DNA of 64,000 bases from Paenibacillus wulumuqiensis (GCF_000971965.1 NZ_KQ040793.1:353634-417633); one strand, 5' to 3'. Positions 25,641-34,851 are shown, counted from the first letter of the stretch. Numbers and translations: made by a program. Notes: generated by a model from the sequence alone, not told the origin.

Positions 25641-27713
25641 CTATACCTGCATCTTCTCGATCACAATAATACAGGTGCTGTCCGGCAGGCGTACCTCTTC
25701 ATCCCACTCATCTTGCAGCCGTATCCGGTGGCGCAGTGCTTCGGTATACCCTTCCTGCAGAAAAGCTTCCATATGCACTATATTGGCCTGTTCCCCAAGT
25801 GTCTCATGGATCAGCGTACGATACTGCGTAGGCGTCATATAGCCAAACTGCTCCTGCACTTCATGCACATATGCTTCCTCTCCCCACGTATACGTGTACA
25901 GGAATTCCATCGCATCATTGACCGGCATCATCACCTGCTGCTCCCCGATGATCTCATATCGGATCTCCCGGCCCTCGAAGTCTGCGGCATACCGCTCCAG
26001 TGCCGCCATTCCTCCTTCTTCCAGGAAAGTAATCTTGCGCTGCTGTACAGTCGGCTCGGTCATAATGCCATCCCGGATAATGATCCGGCCGCCGATCGAC
26101 AGCACCTCAAAGGCGCTGCGCAGTGCCGCCGCCACCGTCTCCAGATTGAATTTGCGGCCGTTGAACGGAACATATGAATACAGCTCATGCAGAATTGAAG
26201 AGAACAGAATCGTATCCACACTGCCTGGAGTAACATATTCCTGCAGCGCCAGTGCATCGCCCTTGACCACTTCCCAGCGATGACCTTCCCGCTGCTTTTT
26301 GCGGTTCAGCGACTCGATCACATTCTCGGAAATGTCGATGCCGATCGCACGTATTTCCGGCATTTCCGCTTCGAGCAGATCCAGCATGACGCCGCCGCCC
26401 GGACCGATATCGAGTACAGTTTTGCCGACCACATCGCGCAGCAGCAGCTTTTTGTAATCAATCGTCTGGTTCATCGTCTCCAGATAGCTGTCTTCATTGT
26501 GGAAACGGTCATAGGCATCCCGGCGCAGATCGAACAGGTCGAACAGCAACAGCACGGCCTTTTCATACAGCGGCGACTTCTCTGCCTCCATGCAGAACTC
26601 GATCAGCTTCTCCGCTGCCGGAGAAAAGACAAAGTTAAAGAACACCGTATCCGCAATATTCGGCTCCATCACCAACTCATATTCCAGATGCGGACTGGAC
26701 AGATTCAGTCGGCCGGAACGCAGCGCATCCCAGTCCCAATCGGCCAGATATTTCTCGATAATGCGCTTCTTGTACAGATTGATCTTCTTGGTGCCCCGAT
26801 AGTCGTAATACATGCTGTGCATCATGCGCTCAAAGCTGATATGACGTACCTGTTCTCCGGTCTGGCTGCCGATCAGCAGGAAGATTTTACAGAATTCTTC
26901 CATCGAAAAGTCCTTCAGCGCGGCCTCCACATACCAGAATGTACGGTCGGCGAGCTGTGCAAATGCCTGATCGATATCCACCTTGCGGCGCAGCTGCTCC
27001 AGCTGTTCCAGCGTATTCTCCCCGTAGGCCGCGCTGCCGGTGCGCAGGCGCAAAATACGATCCTGTACCGTCACCCCTTCCGGCTGCTCTCCATAGGCAA
27101 TCGCATGGATCAGCTGCACCAGTTCATCCCGTACACGCTGCCACAGCTCGGTCGATACCGCTTCAATGACGCAGCGGTTCAGCACGAGCAGCGTGCTTTT
27201 CATTTCTTCCGGTGACAGTATACCTTCGGCGACCATCCCGGTCAGCGCCTGATTCTCATGGAAAGGCACCTCTCCGCGCAGATACTGTCCGAGCAGCCCG
27301 TGCGTGCGAATCAGCGCAGCGACCAGCCGGGTCCGGTCATCGCTTGGCTCTGCAGCAGCACGGATATACAGCTCTGCCGACCCTTCATTATGTACAAACA
27401 GATTAATTCCCTGTTCCTGCCAGCGTATCCGGTCGCGTACCGAACCACCCTTGGCCGTCTCGGACCACATCAGTGTCTCTTCCACAATATCACGCAGCCA
27501 GTAGGACACTCGCAGCTGATCCAGGATGCGCAGCGTACGCTCCACATAATCCAGTACCGGATTCGCCTCATTCAGTTCCTGGAGTGTATTAACCCGCTCC
27601 AGATTTACGATTCGTTCCTCGGCCGAGATCAGATGGTTCAGCCACGGCGCACTGAACGGCAGCGGCGGACCGGCATGACGATAAGCTTCGATAGCGACAA
27701 GAGCATGCAGCAT
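25641..27713 (-). CDS. large SAM-dependent methyltransferase with uncharacterised N-terminal region
   Basis: This is a 690-residue soluble protein. The C-terminal 260 residues are a class I methyltransferase: motif I VLDIGPGGGVMLDLL (about residues 435-450), the acidic ribose-binding segment AIGIDIS, VVKGDALAL and DTILFSSILHELYSY. The N-terminal 430 residues are mainly helical, with no membrane segment and no domain I recognise. They contain repeated acidic/basic heptad-like stretches. ATG 27713 lies nine bases after AGGAAA; the open frame extends to 27872 but would overlap the upstream hydrolase gene. It is the last of four co-oriented genes with a membrane-anchored hydrolase, a TIM-barrel protein and an M50 peptidase. 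The methyl acceptor is unknown. Confidence 0.8.
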   Translation of the reverse strand: MLHALVAIEAYRHAGPPLPFSAPWLNHLISAEERIVNLERVNTLQELNEANPVLDYVERTLRILDQLRVSYWLRDIVEETLMWSETAKGGSVRDRIRWQEQGINLFVHNEGSAELYIRAAAEPSDDRTRLVAALIRTHGLLGQYLRGEVPFHENQALTGMVAEGILSPEEMKSTLLVLNRCVIEAVSTELWQRVRDELVQLIHAIAYGEQPEGVTVQDRILRLRTGSAAYGENTLEQLEQLRRKVDIDQAFAQLADRTFWYVEAALKDFSMEEFCKIFLLIGSQTGEQVRHISFERMMHSMYYDYRGTKKINLYKKRIIEKYLADWDWDALRSGRLNLSSPHLEYELVMEPNIADTVFFNFVFSPAAEKLIEFCMEAEKSPLYEKAVLLLFDLFDLRRDAYDRFHNEDSYLETMNQTIDYKKLLLRDVVGKTVLDIGPGGGVMLDLLEAEMPEIRAIGIDISENVIESLNRKKQREGHRWEVVKGDALALQEYVTPGSVDTILFSSILHELYSYVPFNGRKFNLETVAAALRSAFEVLSIGGRIIIRDGIMTEPTVQQRKITFLEEGGMAALERYAADFEGREIRYEIIGEQQVMMPVNDAMEFLYTYTWGEEAYVHEVQEQFGYMTPTQYRTLIHETLGEQANIVHMEAFLQEGYTEALRHRIRLQDEWDEEVRLPDSTCIIVIEKMQV

Positions 27714-27801
27714 ATGGATTTTCCTCATTTCTGTTAATGGTAATCGTTTGGGCTTGTCCCCCCGGTATCCCTGTCTGATGCAGGCCCGGGGGAGCCCTTG
27801 T

Positions 27802-28974
27802 CTACTCGCGTCCCGGGAATTCCACGAATTCCTTGCCGACCGAGTAGCGCTTGTCTTCATTGACGATATCACCCAGCCAGCGACTTAGCTTGACGCCGCT
27901 TTCCTGAGCGGAATAGAACACTTTGTAAGGGGACAGCGTATGCGGTGTACCGCGTCTTTTCTTGCCGCTGCCTACCCCATAATCCGTGATAAAAAAGTAA
28001 TATTCCGGCAGTTCTTCCTGCAGCCGGCGTGCCGAGTTCAGCATGCCAAGCGACCATTCGTTGGTAATCTCCAGATCATCGCTGACCAGCCCCTCCGTCC
28101 GCTGATTAAGCAGGGCTTCATAGGAAGGCAGCACTTTGTCGTATACGGTATTCGACTGCAGCAGCACCGTTCCTTCCGGCAGCATCCGGTGATTGGCCCG
28201 GAAAGCGGCAGCGATAATATCGTCCTCAATCTCGTACCCGTACCGCCGGAGAAAGTCGGCTTTCCATACTTCATCAATAATATGCGGCCACTGATGGGAC
28301 GACAGATAGGCGCCATCCGCATAATGGTACAGCTTGGCCTCAGGATAATGCTCCGCTATATATGGTGCCCAGAATGCCGAACCGAATCCGCCGGCACTCG
28401 CTCCAGCGATAAACAGCTTGTCCGGTGCAGGCACATGCTTGAACATCCAATCAAGTCCCTTGAGCGTATTGGCCCGGCCGCTGTAATGGGCGGTAAAGCT
28501 CAATTTGCCGCGGTCTTTGTATTTCACCTGATGATCCCCGATATGGAAATCACCTGTCGCATACGGGATATAGATAATATTCCAGTCATGGAACGGATTG
28601 TCCTTGCGCTGATTATCCAGTATCCCGCCGAGCAGATCCGGTTTGTAGAAAGGGATATTGGCAAAATAATACCCCAGCTCATGGTTATGCAGCAATGTGC
28701 GCAGTCCAAACGGCTTGGTCGCCGTATTGCGGTTCCAGCTGATCCCTCCGCCGGAAAAATAAACGATCAGGTTGTTGCTGCGCCCCCGCTTGGTCAGCAG
28801 ATAGTAAGACGAACCATCTCCCGATACCGCCCGGCCGCTCAGATCGACCCGGCTCCATTTATACAGCGGGGAATCATCAAAACGGATGACACGCGACGGA
28901 CGCTTGATAATAAAGACGATAATGGCGATCAGGACCACAGCAAGCATCAACCATTCGACACCGGACACGATCAT
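27802..28974 (-). CDS. membrane-anchored pectinacetylesterase-family (Notum-like) alpha/beta hydrolase
   Basis: This is a 390-residue protein with an N-terminal membrane anchor (LAVVLIAIIVFIIKRP) and a large domain behind it. IVYFSGGGISW is the oxyanion-hole segment and GASAGGFGS the nucleophile elbow of the PAE family. The catalytic His is probably in GTPHTL near the C-terminus, and the Asp may be in HYADGAY. PAE-family enzymes remove acetyl or acyl groups from polysaccharides or proteins. Sequence does not say which here. The anchor and basic residues after it suggest that the domain faces out (inference). It lies 41 bases downstream of the TIM-barrel gene. Confidence 0.75.
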   Translation of the reverse strand: MIVSGVEWLMLAVVLIAIIVFIIKRPSRVIRFDDSPLYKWSRVDLSGRAVSGDGSSYYLLTKRGRSNNLIVYFSGGGISWNRNTATKPFGLRTLLHNHELGYYFANIPFYKPDLLGGILDNQRKDNPFHDWNIIYIPYATGDFHIGDHQVKYKDRGKLSFTAHYSGRANTLKGLDWMFKHVPAPDKLFIAGASAGGFGSAFWAPYIAEHYPEAKLYHYADGAYLSSHQWPHIIDEVWKADFLRRYGYEIEDDIIAAAFRANHRMLPEGTVLLQSNTVYDKVLPSYEALLNQRTEGLVSDDLEITNEWSLGMLNSARRLQEELPEYYFFITDYGVGSGKKRRGTPHTLSPYKVFYSAQESGVKLSRWLGDIVNEDKRYSVGKEFVEFPGRE

Positions 28975-29015
28975 GTTGTTTCCTCTTTTCTATTACTCTC
29001 TGCATAGCATACAGG

Positions 29016-30380
29016 TTAGCTTTGACGAATGACCGTCACCCGTGTTTTGCGCGGGGTACGGTTGGCCTTGCGGCCTTTGAGCAGCCACAGGTCCGGGGTG
29101 TCGCGGATATCACGGATTTCCAGCTGGAAAGGTGCCGCCGGCAGCGGCCGGGTAAAACGCAGGAACAGCCGGTTGCCGTCCACGGCCGAGTGGCTGACTT
29201 TGCATTCACGCGGTTTGCTCAGACCGGTGGACGGGTACAGCAGCACACTGCCGACCGAATCGGGGTCAATCCGCTTATTGTAGGTGATCATCACTTCATC
29301 TTCATCGAGCAGCAGCCCGGAAGACGGCAAAGGCGGCTCGGCATACATATAGCCGCCAATATGGTATTCATACGCGGTCCATGTCTGATAACCAAGCGCA
29401 TACGCCTGATGTTCAAAGTCATCCACCCAGCGGCGTCCTTTGATCATACTCGCTTTGGAGCCGATATCCGCCTGTATGCCGAGCGGCAGATCGGGATGAC
29501 GCTCCCGGATCGGTGCAGCGACCGACTCGTATTCACGGATATAGTCGACACCAAGCCCCCTTTTCATCCAATCCGGCCAGTGTGTCTGCAGTACATGCAT
29601 ATCCGGACGTACCCGCTCGATCATGGACAAAGGGTCCAGTCCCTGCCACTCGCGCAACTTGGCCACGGCATCCGCTTCCCGAACAGCCAGCGACCAGGTC
29701 GCTACCCTGATATCGGGACGCACCTGACGGGCTCCTCGCTCCCCGTTGATCAGCTCATCGATCAGATGATTGACAGCATCGACACGCAGATCGGTCCATG
29801 CTTTGTAAATATCGGGAACACGCTTGTAATAATTGGAGGCCGACTCATCTACAAATTCGGGAATGTTCTCCCCATATCGTTCACGAAAAGCCTGTCTGGC
29901 CAGCGGTCCCACATCGCCGTATACTCCGCGCGCAATGCCGTTCCATTCCGGGAAATACGGCTCGGCGACTTCCACCCCGTCGAACGGCACATTTTCCAGC
30001 AGGTAGGAGAGTACTTCCTTTTTCCATTGGATATAATCTGCCGAGAAATGGGAAAACCGTTCGAATCCATCATTAATCGGACGCAGCAGCTCCATTTTCC
30101 AGGAAGCCCAGGATGGCGGTGCATGCTCTACGCTGAACGTTCCGTTGCCGAGCACCAGTGCCCAGACCGCGATTTCCCTTTTCTGGAGGGCTTCGACGAG
30201 CCACTGGTCGACCTTTTGCTCATTGACGACAAAATAGTGCACGGTCCGGTAACCGGCGAGCATCAGCTCATCCGCGATACTGTCCGGGGAACGGTCCGCA
30301 TAATAAGGGAATAACGGATCAATCTGGATACTTGCGCCTCGCATCGCCCATGGGCGGCTGCGATAGATCGAATCATTCAT
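29016..30380 (-). CDS. TIM-barrel glycosidase-like protein of unknown function
   Basis: This is a 454-residue protein with no signal peptide. The first 340 residues have the alternating strand/helix pattern of a TIM barrel, with conserved-looking acidic residues at strand ends (VPFDGVEVAEPYFPEWNG, IQADIGSK, WTAYEYHIGGYMYAEPPLP). The last 100 residues look like a beta domain. Glycoside hydrolase clan A-like barrels share these features, but I cannot assign a family. The ATG overlaps the stop of the M50 peptidase gene (ATGA), and its ribosome site GGAGGAGG is formed by the Gly codons at the end of that gene. Coupled translation suggests shared work. Confidence 0.65.
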   Translation of the reverse strand: MNDSIYRSRPWAMRGASIQIDPLFPYYADRSPDSIADELMLAGYRTVHYFVVNEQKVDQWLVEALQKREIAVWALVLGNGTFSVEHAPPSWASWKMELLRPINDGFERFSHFSADYIQWKKEVLSYLLENVPFDGVEVAEPYFPEWNGIARGVYGDVGPLARQAFRERYGENIPEFVDESASNYYKRVPDIYKAWTDLRVDAVNHLIDELINGERGARQVRPDIRVATWSLAVREADAVAKLREWQGLDPLSMIERVRPDMHVLQTHWPDWMKRGLGVDYIREYESVAAPIRERHPDLPLGIQADIGSKASMIKGRRWVDDFEHQAYALGYQTWTAYEYHIGGYMYAEPPLPSSGLLLDEDEVMITYNKRIDPDSVGSVLLYPSTGLSKPRECKVSHSAVDGNRLFLRFTRPLPAAPFQLEIRDIRDTPDLWLLKGRKANRTPRKTRVTVIRQS

Positions 30381-31084
30381 CTGGCTCCTCCTCCTAATTT
30401 TGAAGAGCTGCCAATACGCAGCGGTTTACGCTGGCGCAGGAAGAGCTGGGCAGAGATTTTGGCACACCACAGCGAGAACCCGGCGAATACAATGCCCCAC
30501 ACTACAGCAGGCAGCATGAACTGACGTGCCAATCCGGTCGCATCCCCTGCCGCCCCCGGCTGGGTGACCGCCATAATCAGAATGGTCAGAGAAGACAGTA
30601 CCGACTCTTCCAGTGTCAAAAACATAACCAGCAAATAATAGCCGTTGCGCAGCCACTCCGGACTGATCAGCATCAGAATGCTCACAATCACGAATCCGAT
30701 CAGCCAGATGACCCCGAATCCCTGATGTACATACAGCAGCAGCATAATGAGCGCTATACCGGCAGTAACGATAATACCGATCCGCTGCTGCCGCTTGTGG
30801 TACAGATAGAACAGCCAGATGACGAATAACGAAGAACCCATATACCCAGCCAGCCCGATCGGCAGTCCGCTCCAGGCTGACGTAATCATCGAATAGGTGA
30901 CGCCGCTGTGATCGGCATTGAGCTCAATCCGGTTGACACGCCCGGAGGTCATCAGTGTCACGATCGCATGGCAGAACTCATGGATCATTGTATCCAGATT
31001 GCGGAACAGCGAGGAAAACGGAATCAGCCTCGTAAGAACAGCTGATCCGACGAGCAGCAATATCAATTTAAGCCATTTATTCAA
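30377..31084 (-). CDS. M50-family membrane metallopeptidase
   Basis: This is a 235-residue integral membrane protein with six or so hydrophobic segments. The zinc motif HEFCH (HExxH) follows the first helix (DTMIHEFCHAIVTLMTSGRV), and a candidate third ligand may lie in a later helix. The family is that of the small M50B-like peptidases (PF13398 type). Such proteins cut or bind membrane proteins. Several are structural remnants, but the HExxH here is intact. It heads the four-gene unit with the TIM-barrel, hydrolase and methyltransferase genes. Upstream lies the 70-base repeat array. Confidence 0.75.
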   Translation of the reverse strand: MNKWLKLILLLVGSAVLTRLIPFSSLFRNLDTMIHEFCHAIVTLMTSGRVNRIELNADHSGVTYSMITSAWSGLPIGLAGYMGSSLFVIWLFYLYHKRQQRIGIIVTAGIALIMLLLYVHQGFGVIWLIGFVIVSILMLISPEWLRNGYYLLVMFLTLEESVLSSLTILIMAVTQPGAAGDATGLARQFMLPAVVWGIVFAGFSLWCAKISAQLFLRQRKPLRIGSSSKLGGGAR

Positions 31085-31253
31085 TACTCCACATCCTTAT
31101 ATGCTTTTTCATTCTATTTGTGGAAAAAAGGAAGGACATGCTTCCCTGTGCATGTTGGGTCTGTTTCCATATATGTTCAGCGCACCTGAGGATAGGCGGC
31201 AAATAGTGGTTTCCTTTATTTTAACGTTCGCTATCGTGCAATACAATTGCTCC

Positions 31254-31416
31254 GCGTTTTAGGTGCCAAACGCTTAAGCAGTTCGATATTTTGCTCCGCA
31301 AAAATCGCTTTTCATTGTACCCCGCGTTTCAAGTGCCAAACGCTTAAGTAGTACGATATTTTGCTCCGCAAAAATCGCTTTTCATTGTACCCCGCGTTTT
31401 AGGTGCCAAACGCTTA
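31254..31416 (+). repeat. 70-bp tandem repeat (2.3 copies) carrying the GCGTTT...AAACGC motif
   Basis: Copies begin at 31254, 31324 and 31394 (the last is partial, about 23 bases). Each copy starts with GCGTTTTAGGTGCCAAACGC or a close variant (CAAG for TAGG) and also holds an inverted repeat TTTTGC-TCC-GCAAAA. The array lies between the M50 gene (minus) and the GIY-YIG gene (plus). The 20-base motif matches that at the MFS promoter. The rest of the 31085-31555 gap shows nothing else I can name. Confidence 0.88.
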
Positions 31417-31555
31417 TTATTACCCATTTGCCAACAGCTTGACCTTTCTTCTGCATTTCTGCTATCTCATCTAATTATTAACTAGACATTTATAATTATT
31501 ATCTATATTATATTGGTATACATCTATTAAAAGTCTATTACAGGAGTTGAACAGA

Positions 31556-31921
31556 ATGGATCGCAGAAAAGAACTGCAGGAGCAGTACAAGGAGATGCCG
31601 ATACAGGCTGGCATTTATGAAGTTCGTAATATTCCAGAGCAAAAGGTATGGGTGACCAGTACGCCTAATCTTCGCACCATTAATGGGTCTTTGTTTTCGC
31701 TGGAGCTGGGGAGCTTTATTCATCGGGAGCTGCAGGCGGACTGGACACGGCTGGGCAAGGACCAATTTGAGGTGAATGTACTGGAAGTGCTGAAGCCGCT
31801 GGAGAATCCGTATGAACGAATGAAGGACAAACTGCAGGAAAAGGAAGAAGAATGGACCGAGCGCCTGCGCAGTGAAGGCGTTCATCTGTATCTGCCGCTT
31901 CAGAAAAACACTTCCGTATGA
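31556..31921 (+). CDS. GIY-YIG-superfamily nuclease-like protein
   Basis: This is a 121-residue protein that begins MDRRKELQEQYKEMPIQAGI and continues YEVRNIPEQKVWVTSTPNLR. The GIY-YIG motif appears as AGIYEV with the second half weakened to VWV. It then has SLFSLELGSFIHRELQADW and FEVNVLEVLKP, as in the short Firmicute GIY-YIG proteins of unknown role. The catalytic Arg may be in NLRT. ATG 31556 is nine bases after AGGAG. The downstream gene overlaps by four bases (ATGA). The motif array upstream points toward it. Confidence 0.7.
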   Translation: MDRRKELQEQYKEMPIQAGIYEVRNIPEQKVWVTSTPNLRTINGSLFSLELGSFIHRELQADWTRLGKDQFEVNVLEVLKPLENPYERMKDKLQEKEEEWTERLRSEGVHLYLPLQKNTSV

Positions 31922-32199
31922 TGGATCTGGATCATGAGCGGGAGCGGATCGCCCGGATAGCCTTTTTCGCTTCCCTCGGTCAGACGCCAACCGAAGAACT
32001 GACAACGCTGATCTCCTACCCGGCTTCGCCTTTTCTTTATAATATGCAGCTGCCGGATGTGCGGGAGGCCTTCATAGAGCCGGTACTGCCGGAATGGATG
32101 AAGCTGCAGCAGAAGGTACGCTGGCAGACGATAATCCGGCTGTATGAAGCAGGCCACTGGCCGATTGGATACAGTAAGGACACACTGGTATGGATATAG
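31918..32199 (+). CDS. hypothetical protein translationally coupled to the GIY-YIG gene
   Basis: This is a 93-residue protein (MMDLDHERERIARIAFFASL...) whose ATG overlaps the TGA of the preceding gene. It contains GQTPTEELTTLISYPASPFL and ends IGYSKDTLVWI, with no membrane helix or Cys. I do not recognise a domain. Overlap with the GIY-YIG gene and a shared terminator at 32240 suggest the two act together. Confidence 0.6.
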   Translation: MMDLDHERERIARIAFFASLGQTPTEELTTLISYPASPFLYNMQLPDVREAFIEPVLPEWMKLQQKVRWQTIIRLYEAGHWPIGYSKDTLVWI

Positions 32200-32239
32200 A
32201 CAAGGAAGTAGACGGACAGTTCAATCCGCCTGGATCAGG

Positions 32240-32271
32240 CAGAAATCGGGTACATGGATTTCTGTCTTTTT
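32240..32271 (+). terminator. rho-independent terminator
   Basis: CAGAAATC pairs with GATTTCTG over a 9-base loop, followed by TCTTTTT. It closes the GIY-YIG/hypothetical pair. The rest of the gap to 32524 shows no other feature. Confidence 0.8.
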
Positions 32272-32524
32272 GCTGTGCAGCGAGATGACCTGCATATCCG
32301 CATACGGAATGATCGAGAAGCTGCTGTTCCTTTTTATATACATAACCATATATACATAACTACAGCCCCGTTTTATTTGGAAGAGTAACTTCTGTCAAAT
32401 CCCATGATGGCCTTTTTCGCATGGAAGACTATGTTATACTTTTTACCAGACTGCCGGGACAGAGAGACACCGGCACAGGAGTGCTTCATGGCAACAGCTA
32501 TAGCGAGAACACACATAGAAAGAA

Positions 32525-33457
32525 GTGAATCCCTTGTTTTTAACCATTCTGTACAGTGTGGTTCTGCCGATCATCGTGCTGATCATTGTCGGTTCGGTGC
32601 TGCAGCGGATTTTCCAGCTGGATCTGTACACGTTATCCAAAATCAACTTTTACTGCATTACGCCGGCGACGGTCTTTATGAGTCTGTATCATTCCAATAT
32701 GAATCCCGAGCTGCTCGGCAGTGTTATCCTTTTTTATGCGCTGTATGTGCTGATTCTGTACATTCTCGGCTCCCTCACCTCCAAAATCATGGGCTACAAA
32801 GCCGGGAAAAAGGCGGCTTTTAATAATAGCATCATGCTAGACAACTCCGGCAATTACGGTCTGCCGGTCAATCAGCTTGTCTTCAGCGGAGAGCCGCTGG
32901 CGGCCTCCATGCAGGCGCTGATCATGTCGCTGCAGAGCCTGCTGACCTTTACATATGGAGTTATCTCCATCCAGGGTTCCCGGCTGCAGGGCAATTATCG
33001 CAGCGTCCTTATCGGATTCCTGAAAATGCCGGTTCCCTATGCGCTCGCACTCGGTCTAATCATGCATGCGCTGGCGCTTCCGCTGCCGACCGTACTCGCC
33101 CAGCCGCTCACCTATGCCCAGCAGTCCATGGTAGCAATCGCGCTGATCACGCTTGGCGCGCAGATCGTCAAGTATCCGCTGCGGCTCTATCGCAGTGATA
33201 TCTATATCAGCATGGTACTGCGGCTGTTCGGCGGCCCGCTGATCGGGCTGACGCTGATTCTGCTGCTCGATATGCACGGTATTCCGGCTCAGGCGCTGCT
33301 CATCGCTTCTGCCATGCCGACAGGCGTCAACACCTCGATACTCGCGGAAGAGTACCGGAACGAACCGGACTTTGCCGCCCAGACGGTACTAATCTCCACG
33401 ATTGTCAATGTATTTACAATTACGGCGGTTATTGCCCTGTCCGGACATCTACAGTAA
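32525..33457 (+). CDS. AEC-family (auxin efflux carrier-like) transporter
   Basis: This is a 310-residue membrane protein with about ten helices. It shows the AEC plan: two five-helix halves, with NNSIMLDNSGNYGLPVNQLV in helix 4 of the first half and MPTGVNTSILAEEYRNEP in the second, the typical crossover segments. Substrates of bacterial members include malate and other carboxylates. None can be chosen here. GTG 32525 is taken as the start, though the ribosome site (AGAAAG) is weak. The gene stands alone. Confidence 0.85.
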   Translation: MNPLFLTILYSVVLPIIVLIIVGSVLQRIFQLDLYTLSKINFYCITPATVFMSLYHSNMNPELLGSVILFYALYVLILYILGSLTSKIMGYKAGKKAAFNNSIMLDNSGNYGLPVNQLVFSGEPLAASMQALIMSLQSLLTFTYGVISIQGSRLQGNYRSVLIGFLKMPVPYALALGLIMHALALPLPTVLAQPLTYAQQSMVAIALITLGAQIVKYPLRLYRSDIYISMVLRLFGGPLIGLTLILLLDMHGIPAQALLIASAMPTGVNTSILAEEYRNEPDFAAQTVLISTIVNVFTITAVIALSGHLQ

Positions 33458-33637
33458 ATAAAATATCCGTTTACGTCCATATTTGCTTCATCCCCCTGCC
33501 TTGGTTTAAAGTCATAGTATATGTCCTGCAGTACGGCCTGTCTGTTATGCGTCATATCCCGGTGAAATACCGGCCATTTCGCGTAACGGCAGACGGCGTG
33601 CTGAGGAACTTATAACCCATAAGGAGTGAGCACATCT

Positions 33638-34414
33638 ATGCTACGCCAATCGCGTAAAAATGTTGTATTTGTACTCGTATTTGCAGCGCTGTTCCTGATC
33701 ATCGCAGGCTGCGGCAACAACAATGGAACAGGCAGTTCCACTTCCGGCCAGACCGGAACTTCCACAGGCACGGAGACAAACGGCTCCAGCGGCAGCACCG
33801 GTTCTACGGAAAGCTCCAGCGAGACCGGCTCTGCGGCGACAGATACGGCACAGACCGAATCCGCAAACGACAATTCCGCCGACTTCAAGCAGGCCAATGA
33901 TCCAATCGTTACCGTTGAAATGGACGACGGCCAGAAGATCGAGATCGAGCTGTATCCCAAAGCTGCACCGAACAGCGTCAACAACTTTATTTCTCTCGTC
34001 AAAAAAGGATTCTATGACGGCCTCACTTTCCACCGCGTCATCCCGGGCTTCATGATCCAGGGCGGCGATCCCAAAGGCGATGGCTCCGGTGATCCGGGTT
34101 ACAGTATTCCGGGCGAATTCAAGTCCAATGGCGTGCAAAATGATCTGAAGCATACGGCAGGCGTACTGTCGATGGCACGTGCAGGCGATCCGAACTCTGC
34201 CGGCTCCCAGTTCTTCCTGATGGTAGCGGACGCTCCGCATCTGGATGGTGAGTATGCAGCATTTGGTAAAGTGATTAGCGGCATGGATGAAGTCAACAAA
34301 ATCGTCAATCTGCCAAGAGGCGCGAATGACAAACCGGAGACTCCTCCTGTAATGAAAAAAGTAACGGTAGACACCAAAGGTGTGGACTATCCGGAACCCG
34401 AGAAAACAAAATAA
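33638..34414 (+). CDS. lipoprotein cyclophilin-type peptidyl-prolyl isomerase
   Basis: This is a 258-residue protein. A lipoprotein signal (VLVFAALFLIIAGC) is followed by a Ser/Thr/Gly linker of about 60 residues and a cyclophilin domain. Active-site segments are visible: FHRVIPGFMIQGGDPKGDGS (catalytic Arg), GVLSMARAGDPNSAGSQFF and HLDGEYAAFGKVISGM. It should help folding of exported proteins at the outside of the membrane. ATG 33638 is 11 bases after AAGGAG; GTG 33626 is too close to that box. A terminator follows directly. Confidence 0.92.
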   Translation: MLRQSRKNVVFVLVFAALFLIIAGCGNNNGTGSSTSGQTGTSTGTETNGSSGSTGSTESSSETGSAATDTAQTESANDNSADFKQANDPIVTVEMDDGQKIEIELYPKAAPNSVNNFISLVKKGFYDGLTFHRVIPGFMIQGGDPKGDGSGDPGYSIPGEFKSNGVQNDLKHTAGVLSMARAGDPNSAGSQFFLMVADAPHLDGEYAAFGKVISGMDEVNKIVNLPRGANDKPETPPVMKKVTVDTKGVDYPEPEKTK

Positions 34415-34426
34415 GACAGCACACCG

Positions 34427-34456
34427 AACCGGCGCTTTCCATGGCGCCGGTTTTTT
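34427..34456 (+). terminator. rho-independent terminator
   Basis: AACCGGCGC pairs with GCGCCGGTT over an 8-base loop, followed by TTTTT. It ends the cyclophilin transcript. Confidence 0.9.
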
Positions 34457-34721
34457 GCTGCATTCATTTCTATCTACTGTACAGCCTCCTGCCATTTACT
34501 GCTTCTGCAAATGGTAGGATTCTTACCAACTGGTACTTATACGCCGTATCGTTTCTATTCTTCTGCATACACCGTTACGGCTGTTCACTCAATCAATAAA
34601 AATGTCAATTTTTGTCGTATAAATTATGAATATTCTATTTAGAAACTTAGCTAATGCGACGATATATATGCTATGCAATCTCCCGGAGAATGCATGTGAC
34701 TATATTGCTTATCATATTTAA

Positions 34722-34812
34722 TCAGGGCAAACTCACCGAAAGGTGAAGACGCAAAGCCAAGGGTCTAAGGTGTGATGGGCAGGATCGCGCTATGACAGCC
34801 GGTTGCCGATGA
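34722..34812 (+). promoter_or_regulatory. cyclic-di-GMP-I (GEMM-I) riboswitch
   Basis: The sequence matches the aptamer core in order: AGGGCAAAC, a CACCGAAAGGTG hairpin with the GAAA tetraloop, GACGCAAAGCC, then AGGGTCTAAGG, a variable third stem and AGCCGGTTGCCGA that closes on GGGCAA. These are the conserved joining segments and tetraloop/receptor of the c-di-GMP-I class. It lies 40 bases before the ATG of a secreted TIM-barrel protein, so it should tie that gene to c-di-GMP level. I cannot tell from sequence alone whether it turns the gene on or off. Confidence 0.93.
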
Positions 34813-34828
34813 ATACCTGATGCGGTAT

Positions 34829-34842
34829 GACTCGAAGGAGTC
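34829..34842 (+). promoter_or_regulatory. ribosome-binding site inside a small hairpin below the riboswitch
   Basis: GACTC pairs with GAGTC across a GAAG loop, so the GGAG of the ribosome-binding site (34837-34840) lies in the stem and loop. The preceding ATACC...GGTAT (34813-34828) is another stem. Pairing of the site suggests that the switch controls translation. Confidence 0.55.
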
Positions 34843-34851
34843 CGATTCACC

